Below, piece by piece: positions 6,501 through 11,529 of a stretch of 20,344 nt of DNA. Under the pieces are notes generated by a model. It was not told the origin of the DNA and ran no database searches. It worked only from the letters and a program-made list of their open reading frames with translations. A program made the position numbers and the translations under genes. Every line of letters starts with the position of its first letter. Positions within the stretch are counted from its first letter, which is position 1. Source of the stretch: a virus; the IMG/VR virus record IMGVR_UViG_3300025483_000094, positions 1-20,344 of that record; one strand, written 5' to 3'.

Positions 6501-7322
6501 AATTCCAGCGACATTATTTTTGTGCCTGTTGGTCTGGATGAAAATACGTTTGATTATAACCGTAGTGGATACACTGAGTATCAGCAGTTTAAGCTCTGGT
6601 TGGGAGATAACCTAACTGGTGGTGGACTGACTTCTGGGACTACATCTTGGTCATGGACTGATGATGAGACTACAACAACTACTACAACTGATCCTGAAAC
6701 GGGACAGTCAACAACAACATCTACCACTACAAGTTATGGTGGCAGCACAGGATCTGCATACACTGCATTCACTGTAGACTGCAGTCCTAATCCTGGCAAT
6801 ACTAATGTGCCCAACGCTGATTGTTGGGATAAGTATGTGCGTGCCACAGGAGCGCCCTCAGACGCTCCTCTAAACGTTTACTGTGGATATGATGTAAATG
6901 GTAACGGGATCGGTGGAAAGCGATTCTGGGAGATCACAGGACCCTCTACGGGCACGATACCTGATGGATACACAACACCTACGGGTGCTGTAAATCCTTT
7001 CTGCTCTACTTGCGTCGGATCATCAACATTTCCCATATGGTCTATTCTCTTTGGTGGTGGTCCTCCTTCTGCAGGTCTAGATAATGTGAATGATGCATCT
7101 ATTGCTGTTGATCCTCAGCGTATCTACAATCATGGTGATGGTGTGGGCAAAGTTATGCAGATGGGATCATATGATGGCACCATGCTAGTTAGAAACTGGT
7201 TGACTGGTGGCACACTTGCTTTAAGTAGGACCATTCGCAACATGGGTAACCCATACTTTGATGAGTGTAATGGATTAAATAACTGGAGAGCAGGTAATGA
7301 AATTAACGACGACGTAATTTAA
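3555..7322 (+). CDS. Large virion structural protein with DUF5648-like repeats (1255 aa)
   Basis: A 1255-residue protein, probably part of the tail tip or a tail fibre. Residues about 86-260 hold up to three repeats of the DUF5648 kind. The clearest is VPLYHYRYGNY...DDFYTIDPAQE...WQYQGIECYVY (199-259), and QAIYRFWRSNKRDHKYTITP (from about 86) is another. These units occur in secreted and surface proteins. A Cys-rich loop (CCPNTTCPD...PRPCCVPNDHFY) lies near 394-424. Two GGxGY repeats (about 579-600 and 690-715) match those of the giant protein at 11530. A Thr-rich linker (about 1036-1062) precedes a Cys-containing C-terminal domain. The gene starts inside the stop of the small gene before it, and a PAAR-like gene follows after 1 nt, which points to a spike or hub role. 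No lysozyme domain was seen, so I do not call it gp5. Confidence 0.7.
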   Translation: MAAYVEETARSYPNPISSQEMAGSFKRPSSSKYRSHESVPLMGTGTDYQIVFQGAGPGSYPLGKDSVHYIGDNDKTCVGNCDGERQAIYRFWRSNKRDHKYTITPKVLEKDMGNENEDWQSAAGGYRAEPKNGKPVFYLLREQLENTVPLKLFYSYWPDNTLLHAGSGNPSGVSIGNGKGKYADLGVIGYVYTSQQSNTVPLYHYRYGNYSAGSGKDIDDFYTIDPAQEVNLGGGPIPPKKQRGGDWQYQGIECYVYSNEDPNAPKKQYRDVGKIGPTGQCINKRGWYAFQADDQPFNWRIYNRGGYPGGYGNGPSGQTPGVLGFGNPDNAEILDEEANFEWSYGLNGAIKGAVPRFLGFEDSYDSQYYYYLYDTTYPWNGPIFGIQYQLNDVPCCPNTTCPDESSGRPRPCCVPNDHFYSHFYEIREDSWETTKTRISINDISTNGVKEAFQNIDTDSRRILFRYTSTTGSFKRGDTLNGWIIGSVVYFGDELRAGMIELNAGAVGDKFTYNGTITSADGATAIVLAGYGIPNKGAFAGVYEFPKRISYYTVEINPRALIPSRTLDQATAEAVIDNNGSITEVLVIGGGRGYKNPTIEAINPRVLDAFSPGDKSRFMQDGVVRAPENEISASFLTPDSSNQIDNNVRDTFLDYGVDIGEIPFASDKNAEKIKLKKAILEVSEIDEDGSIMSIRVVDGGAGYNQSEPPTVMIVEPETFDYKSPEIAEGNEKQVKQTITQMGTDFASKFKDAMPATEFNQFNNFMQTSFVTATAGPKTAVTDTYLRVPDREDGAETKYCFNIPAKCISIPVSGTLTSIPSNWESLFTYTTADPGVAQWYKESTGLISQGFAQADAFIDNMSSAYGAFGGSNCITSAQPKLYNVRRWFDMPCAYLAAGGNAAGEQKAYGYLVYKYGASEEQEASFRVSMEVEGKVIGSMGSDFMDFLDNFPKPQLTPTRKVSGAYRTWSCRQSGVDGRCYRDPTNSSDIIFVPVGLDENTFDYNRSGYTEYQQFKLWLGDNLTGGGLTSGTTSWSWTDDETTTTTTTDPETGQSTTTSTTTSYGGSTGSAYTAFTVDCSPNPGNTNVPNADCWDKYVRATGAPSDAPLNVYCGYDVNGNGIGGKRFWEITGPSTGTIPDGYTTPTGAVNPFCSTCVGSSTFPIWSILFGGGPPSAGLDNVNDASIAVDPQRIYNHGDGVGKVMQMGSYDGTMLVRNWLTGGTLALSRTIRNMGNPYFDECNGLNNWRAGNEINDDVI

Positions 7323-7323
7323 C

Positions 7324-7857
7324 ATGGCATATGGATTTCTAAAACCTGTTGCATCGCTGAATGGTCTCCCATGCTCAGGACATGGGCTTTGTATACCATC
7401 CACCATTCACTCTATACAGGCGTGCGGCACGCCTCCAATCCCCTACAGCATCGTTATTAAGAATTTTACATGCTGGTGGCCTCCTTTGCCACTAATTCCG
7501 TTGACAGCGGTCAACCCATTTAGGGCAACTGTGCTTGTAAACATGCTTCCTATCATGACGATGGGTGATGTTTTCATTAATCATCCAGCAGTTTGTACAA
7601 ATATCATCATTTATTTGTGTCCTTGTGGCAAAGGTATCTGTGCGATCCCTACTCCTATCCCCTGTAGTCCTCTAACTATCGAAGATATGGGTGTAATTGG
7701 ACACCCAAGAATGGTTATGGCAACAACTCTGACAGTTTTTGCACTCAAATTGCCTGTTGCACGCATCCTAGACCCCCTCGGATTCGGATTTCCTGGTTTC
7801 TCTTACCCTTGTTCGTCGGTTGTTGCCTTCGGACACCCCACTGTGTTGTCCTCATAA
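7324..7857 (+). CDS. PAAR-like spike-tip protein
   Basis: A 177-residue, very hydrophobic protein with the repeating strands of PAAR proteins, which form a sharp metal-stapled cone on the central spike of contractile tails (T4 gp5.4) and type VI secretion systems. FRATVLVNMLPIMTMGDVFINHP (67-89) and TLTVFALKLPVARILDPLG (135-153) match the PAAR pattern 'tV.vng.p.aR.gD', including the literal PVAR. The end VVAFGHPTVLSS matches the closing strand. Ten cysteines and several histidines (for example CPCGKGIC, 99-106) could bind metal or form bridges, more than the usual three His and one Cys. At 177 residues it is longer than the classical size of about 100. It follows the 1255-residue gene after 1 nt, so they are probably partners. 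Confidence 0.75.
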   Translation: MAYGFLKPVASLNGLPCSGHGLCIPSTIHSIQACGTPPIPYSIVIKNFTCWWPPLPLIPLTAVNPFRATVLVNMLPIMTMGDVFINHPAVCTNIIIYLCPCGKGICAIPTPIPCSPLTIEDMGVIGHPRMVMATTLTVFALKLPVARILDPLGFGFPGFSYPCSSVVAFGHPTVLSS

Positions 7858-7874
7858 AGCAAATCTGCTATAAT
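7846..7874 (+). promoter_or_regulatory. Possible sigma70-type promoter at the end of the PAAR gene
   Basis: A perfect -10 TATAAT (7869-7874) with TTGTCC (7846-7851, four of six matches to TTGACA) at the ideal 17-nt spacing. The predicted start near 7881 lies 17 nt before the ATG at 7898, which has a GGAGAAAAA ribosome site. It would separate the following small genes from the tail-tip operon. The -35 is inside the PAAR gene. Confidence 0.45.
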
Positions 7875-7897
7875 TAGTAGGTCCACAACGGAGAAAA

Positions 7898-8047
7898 ATG
7901 GCAACTCGAAGCAAAATCGGTATCTCAGGCACTAATTTCATTCCTGGTAAACCCAAAATTACTCGCCAAGGTAGATCTAAGAATACAAAATATGCCGCGA
8001 CCTCACGAAACCAAGCGAAAAAGAAATACCGTGGACAAGGCCGATAA
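7898..8047 (+). CDS. Small strongly basic protein (49 aa)
   Basis: Reads MATRSKIGISGTNFIPGKPK, then ITRQGRSKNTKYAATSRNQA and KKKYRGQGR. Lys and Arg dominate and there is no Asp or Glu, so it is highly basic and probably binds nucleic acid or an acidic protein surface. GGAG (7890-7893) lies 4 nt ahead of the ATG. The protein resembles a short basic protein I associate with T4-like cyanophages, found next to baseplate genes without a known role. The next gene in another frame begins inside it. It may follow its own sigma70-like promoter (7846-7874). Confidence 0.7.
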   Translation: MATRSKIGISGTNFIPGKPKITRQGRSKNTKYAATSRNQAKKKYRGQGR

Positions 8048-8198
8048 GGTGAAGACCACTCCAGAGTTGGTAAAAGAGGCAAATGAGTCACTTTACCACG
8101 CAACGATGAATCTTCCTAATGCCGCAAAGCACTGCGGCATGACAGAAAGAGAAATGAAAATGACATTTAGAGAATTCCTTAAATATCAGGAGCAATGA
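7992..8198 (+). CDS. Small HTH-like protein (68 aa, or 49 from GTG 8049)
   Basis: The frame starts with an ATG at 7992 and overlaps the basic gene by 56 nt in a different frame. A GTG at 8049, directly after that gene's stop, would avoid the overlap and give a 49-residue product. The shared core TPELVKEANESLYHATMNLPNAAKHCGMTEREMKMTFREFLKY is helical. 'NLPNAAKHCGMTEREMKMTFREF' has the shape of a helix-turn-helix in which 'AAKHCGMTEREM' would be the helix and turn. That suggests a small DNA-binding regulator, though short helical proteins often mimic this pattern. The start is undecided. Confidence 0.6.
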   Translation: MPRPHETKRKRNTVDKADKVKTTPELVKEANESLYHATMNLPNAAKHCGMTEREMKMTFREFLKYQEQ

Positions 8199-8201
8199 AT
8201 C

Positions 8202-8711
8202 ATGCGAGATCTCCTCTTCATTAGTCAGGATAAAGAAATAGCTCTTATCCAAGAGTTGATTTACAAGATCAAAATGGCACGTCTTGACATTCATCCGTCT
8301 AAAACTTGCTTTCTTTGTGTATCTCCTGACTATTCAAGCATCGTTGCTCAACATTTGAGTCATGGTTTGTCAATGGATGGGGAGATTTTTCACATTGAAT
8401 CAGTAAATGTCAACTTCCCAGACGAAAGTGCTAAGAAATATCAACTTGATTTTAGTCTCAACTTTGCAGAATGGGTCTTAGAATGGGAAAACTTCGTCCT
8501 CATTGAGGCAGGAGTGATCCGAGGTGGCACTTACACCTGGATTACCAAGACTATGGATGACTTCACACCCAACAGACCATATACAGTAGCACTTGCTGAG
8601 AATATTGGAAGCAAGTTTTCTTCTGATTTTGTCGGAATGTATTATGACGATAGTAAAGAAGACCTACATTACTGGTGGGAGCGCCCCAATAACCATTGGG
8701 ACTGGCACTAA
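8202..8711 (+). CDS. Hypothetical protein, possibly phosphoribosyltransferase-like
   Basis: A 169-residue protein starting 3 nt after the previous stop. Its visible plan is alpha/beta: KTCFLCVSPDYSSIVAQHLSHGLSMDG (34-60) looks like a strand-turn-helix, and ENFVLIEAGVIRGGTYTWITKTMDDF (about 96-121) resembles the type I phosphoribosyltransferase signature (hydrophobic strand, acidic pair, then a 'TGGT'-like loop). Here the acidic pair is reduced to a single Glu (LIEAGVIRGGTYT), so PRPP binding is uncertain. The end is rich in Trp and His (HYWWERPNNHWDWH). If a true phosphoribosyltransferase it would act in nucleotide or cofactor salvage, but its setting among tail genes and the altered motif also allow a reshaped structural or binding role. 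Confidence 0.55.
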   Translation: MRDLLFISQDKEIALIQELIYKIKMARLDIHPSKTCFLCVSPDYSSIVAQHLSHGLSMDGEIFHIESVNVNFPDESAKKYQLDFSLNFAEWVLEWENFVLIEAGVIRGGTYTWITKTMDDFTPNRPYTVALAENIGSKFSSDFVGMYYDDSKEDLHYWWERPNNHWDWH

Positions 8712-8746
8712 ATACAAGTGTAAGCGATAGCAACCGCTATAAAAGT

Positions 8747-8774
8747 TCTGTTTCAATTACCAACTAGAAACAGA
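8747..8774 (+). promoter_or_regulatory. Hairpin abutting a start codon
   Basis: TCTGTTTC (8747-8754) and GAAACAGA (8767-8774) are perfect 8-nt complements around a 12-nt loop. The last paired base is the A of the ATG at 8774, so the stem covers the ribosome-binding region. A small ATAGC-AACC-GCTAT hairpin lies just upstream (8727-8740). It may limit or time translation of the 62-residue gene, and through it the gp25 gene that overlaps that gene's end. Confidence 0.45.
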
Positions 8775-8962
8775 TGGCTAACAACCCGATTCCTGACCAA
8801 GGAAACGAATTCATTAAATCTGGGATGACGCTTATAACTGACCCCAGAAGTGATAAATATCTCAACAAAGTGCGTAAGCACAGTAACGATCCTCCCCAAG
8901 ATCGAAATTCAAAATGGTGTGGTGGTAAAAATGGGTTTGACGACTATGTAGAAAGGATGTAA
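8774..8962 (+). CDS. Small hypothetical protein coupled to gp25 (62 aa)
   Basis: A polar 62-residue protein: MANNPIPDQGNEFIKSGMTL, ITDPRSDKYLNKVRKHSNDP, then NSKWCGGKNGFDDYVERM. It lacks obvious helices in its middle and looks like a short flexible structural or assembly protein. Its stop overlaps the first base of the gp25 start (TAATG at 8959-8963), so its translation is linked to that of the baseplate wedge. I recall no named family. Its start is buried in the hairpin at 8747-8774. Confidence 0.65.
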   Translation: MANNPIPDQGNEFIKSGMTLITDPRSDKYLNKVRKHSNDPPQDRNSKWCGGKNGFDDYVERM

Positions 8963-9375
8963 TGCCATCTTACCGATTCAGATCTGAAAAATACGTCAGT
9001 AGAGGATACAAGGACTTGTCGATTACCTTCAAGTCTAATCCATCTACTGGCGATTTTGGCATAGTCAAAAATGAAAATGCGATTAAGCAAGCAGTTAGAA
9101 ACCTTTTATTGACTGATCTTGGTGAAAAACCTTTCCAACCCTCTGTTGGGTCTAGGATAAAAGGTCTTTTGTTTGAACCTTGGGATGTTTTTAGCGCAGA
9201 TGAAATAAAAGGAGAGATTAGAAACTGCTTAAGTCGTCTAGAACCTAGAATTGTGGTTACTAGAGTCGGTCTTCAGGATGATTCGGATATAAATGCTATT
9301 GCAGTTGAGCTTGATTATACTATTGTTGGTGAAACTGTTGTCCAAACTATCGAGTTTCTCTTAGAGAAGGCATAA
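8962..9375 (+). CDS. 25: Baseplate wedge subunit gp25
   Basis: A 137-residue protein of the gp25 family (phage T4 gp25, P2 gpW-like, type VI TssE), which links the wedges to the sheath and starts sheath assembly. The family core is plain: DFGIVKNENAIKQAVRNLLLTDLGEKPFQPSVGSRIKGLLFEPWDVF (31-77), with the EKPF-P-x-x-G motif (55-63) that corresponds to 'ERPF-P-x-x-G' in the family and the LLFEP ending. A C-terminal sheet follows (INAIAVELDYTIVGETVVQTIEFLL). Length is close to T4 gp25 (132). It sits directly before gp6 with 1 nt between, as in T4-like phages, where the two proteins bind each other. An in-frame GATAAATA (8852-8859) upstream could be a late promoter but may be coincidental coding sequence. 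Confidence 0.93.
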   Translation: MPSYRFRSEKYVSRGYKDLSITFKSNPSTGDFGIVKNENAIKQAVRNLLLTDLGEKPFQPSVGSRIKGLLFEPWDVFSADEIKGEIRNCLSRLEPRIVVTRVGLQDDSDINAIAVELDYTIVGETVVQTIEFLLEKA

Positions 9376-9376
9376 A

Positions 9377-11524
9377 ATGTCAGCAATTCCCTCACAACTT
9401 ACTTCTCTGGACTTCTTTGAGATCAAAGAATCCATCAGATCCTACCTCAGGACCCGTAAAGAGTTTACGGATTACGATTTTGAGGGAAGTAGCGCATCGT
9501 ACTTGATCGATATCCTTGCTTATAACACATATTATACAGCATTCAACGCTAATATGGCGCTGAATGAATCATTTCTTGAAACTGCAACCGTTAGAGACAA
9601 CATTGTCCGCATTGCAAAGCAGTTAAACTACACTCCTAGGTCGATTAAAGCACCTAAAGCGTGTATCAAGATCGAAGCACAGGCAGAATTATCGCTAAAT
9701 GGTATCACATTTCCCGAATTTGCGACTTTGAAGAAGGGAGATGTGTTTGTTGCGGAAAATGCACTCGATGCTTTTACGTTTACGCTCACAAAAGACATTA
9801 CAGTCCCTGTAAATTCCGCAACTGGACTGGCGGTCTTCAATAATGTCATCATTTATCAGGGCAATCTGCTCGCATACAACTATACAGTTGATTATACCAA
9901 GCAACAGGAGTTTCTAATCCCTGCAGAAAACGTAGATACCGATCTTCTCTACGTTGACATCTCTCCAAACGCGCAATCTTCGGAAACTGACACCTACAGT
10001 TTGGTCAATAACGCTACTTCGTTGACAGAAACCTCCAGAATCTACTATTTGGAGGAAACTGACGATCTCAGATATCGCCTAATCTTCGGTGATGGCGTTT
10101 TGGGACGCAAATTGATCGATGGTGAATACATCAGACTGGAATATGTGCAAACTGACGGTGTATCCGCAAACGGATCTAAGTCATTTAGCTTCATTGGCAA
10201 CATCATGGACTCTGATGGGCGTGTGTTGCCCACTTCGGGTATGAAATTGACTGTCTTGGAAGCAGCTCAGCAAGGTGAAGATCGCGAAACGGGTCTGAGC
10301 GTCAAATTCAGAGCACCTAGAGCGTATGCAACGCAAAACCGTGCTGTGACAGAGAATGATTACGAGCACATCGTCTCTGAAGTGTATCCTCAGGCAGCAT
10401 CAGTTACTGCATACGGCGGAGAGAGACTTTCTCCACCAATTTACGGTAAAGTCTTCATCGCTATCCGTCCTAAGACGGGCACAAAACTCAATGCGAGCAC
10501 AAAAGCGAAAATCAGGAATGATTTGAAGAAATTCTCGGTTGCATCAATCGATCCTGTCATCGTTGATCCCACTTCTTACTACATTATTCCCAAATCTTAC
10601 GTTTACTACGACGGAAACCAAACTTCCAACACTGGATCGCAACTTGGCACCAAAGTATTGCAGTCAATCGACCAATTTAACAAAGCAGGCCAAACAAACC
10701 GCTTTAATAACCGTATTGACGGATCTAAGTTTGGTGCTGTAATCGATAACAGCGATACATCCATTGCTGGTAGCGTAACTCAGATTACTTTGGGTCAAAA
10801 TCTGGATGAATTCACTTGGGGTCAGGTATTTACCCAATGTTTGGATTTTGGCAACAGAATTTACGATCCTTCAGCGTATGCTGGTAACCAGGGAAACACT
10901 GGTGGTGGCAATGCTGGTAACCAGGGAAACACTGGTGGTGGCACAGATGCCGATGGTAACATCGGTGGGTCAAAATGCGATCCTTCATTCTCTGTGGTCA
11001 AGTCTGGCACTTTCTATGCAACTGGTTATACCGAAGATCTGGTAAATCTTGCACTTGATGAAACAACTGGCGCTCAGATCATCACTCCTGCATTCAATTC
11101 CAACGTTAGCACTGAAGTTTTGGTCCCTGTCAATATCAGAGACGATGGTAAGGGTAATCTGATGCTTGTCACTAAACGTGATGAAACAGAATTGATTCTC
11201 AACCCAACAGTAGGCACGGTTGACTACGGATCTGGCAAAGTTTGCGTTGGTCCTCTGGCAATTTCTGATACTCCTGATAATTCAGAAAGACTACCCATTC
11301 AGGTCGTGCCTTACAGTGGATCTATTGATATTCCACCTGGCGTTGATCCCACAATCTTCAATCCAGCGGTTAATCCAATCGACTATACGATTAATACAAT
11401 TCCTATCCCCTCCTTCGATCCCAACAACTTCTCGGGATACAACTTCGGTCCTACAGGGGGTATAAATATCATTGATTACCCAATGGATTCTTTCGAGTAT
11501 CCAGTGCCAGACGGTTGTTTCTGA
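9377..11524 (+). CDS. 6: Baseplate wedge subunit gp6
   Basis: A 715-residue protein of the gp6/baseplate-J family, which forms the inner ring of the baseplate as a dimer and joins neighbouring wedges. The N-terminus is diagnostic: LDFFEIKESIRSYLRTRKEFTDYDFEGSSASYLIDILAYNTYYTAFNANMALNESFLETATVRDNIVRIAKQLNYTPRS (11-89). The GDGVLGRKLIDGEYIRLEY segment (about 238-256) is the J-domain hallmark. It is longer than T4 gp6 (660) because of a Gly/Asn-rich linker made of a perfect 33-bp tandem repeat (10878-10943) and a C-terminal extension ending with several Pro/Asn/Ile repeats. A late promoter box lies within its last codons (11461-11468). The next gene starts 5 nt after its stop. Confidence 0.92.
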   Translation: MSAIPSQLTSLDFFEIKESIRSYLRTRKEFTDYDFEGSSASYLIDILAYNTYYTAFNANMALNESFLETATVRDNIVRIAKQLNYTPRSIKAPKACIKIEAQAELSLNGITFPEFATLKKGDVFVAENALDAFTFTLTKDITVPVNSATGLAVFNNVIIYQGNLLAYNYTVDYTKQQEFLIPAENVDTDLLYVDISPNAQSSETDTYSLVNNATSLTETSRIYYLEETDDLRYRLIFGDGVLGRKLIDGEYIRLEYVQTDGVSANGSKSFSFIGNIMDSDGRVLPTSGMKLTVLEAAQQGEDRETGLSVKFRAPRAYATQNRAVTENDYEHIVSEVYPQAASVTAYGGERLSPPIYGKVFIAIRPKTGTKLNASTKAKIRNDLKKFSVASIDPVIVDPTSYYIIPKSYVYYDGNQTSNTGSQLGTKVLQSIDQFNKAGQTNRFNNRIDGSKFGAVIDNSDTSIAGSVTQITLGQNLDEFTWGQVFTQCLDFGNRIYDPSAYAGNQGNTGGGNAGNQGNTGGGTDADGNIGGSKCDPSFSVVKSGTFYATGYTEDLVNLALDETTGAQIITPAFNSNVSTEVLVPVNIRDDGKGNLMLVTKRDETELILNPTVGTVDYGSGKVCVGPLAISDTPDNSERLPIQVVPYSGSIDIPPGVDPTIFNPAVNPIDYTINTIPIPSFDPNNFSGYNFGPTGGINIIDYPMDSFEYPVPDGCF
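10878..10943 (+). repeat. Perfect 33-bp tandem duplication in gp6
   Basis: Two copies of a 33-bp unit (10878-10910 and 10911-10943), identical in DNA, encode AGNQGNTGGG twice. Identity at third codon positions implies a recent duplication or recombination rather than protein-level selection. It lies in a flexible linker, where copy number can change without harm to the fold. Confidence 0.9.
11461..11468 (+). promoter_or_regulatory. T4-type late promoter box inside the end of gp6
   Basis: An exact TATAAATA, preceded by a run of G. It would start transcription near 11478, about 50 nt before the ATG at 11530, and thus serve the giant gene alone. It also encodes Ile-Asn-Ile of gp6. Only two exact copies of the box were found in the window, and both sit at sensible distances ahead of transcription units. 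Confidence 0.55.
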
Positions 11525-11529
11525 GATAG

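Noticed and set aside
3555-7322. Calling the 1255-residue protein gp5 (hub lysozyme)
   Set aside because: No lysozyme catalytic pattern or OB-like start could be seen; only the PAAR neighbour hints at a hub role.
8708-8715. CTAAATAC at 8708-8715 and again at 3524-3531, as late-promoter variants
   Set aside because: They differ from TATAAATA at key positions, and two occurrences in 20 kb do not exceed chance by eye.
8852-8859. GATAAATA upstream of gp25 as a late promoter
   Set aside because: It matches the looser NATAAATA form but lies in coding sequence (Asp-Lys-Tyr) and has no further support; left as a remark under gp25.
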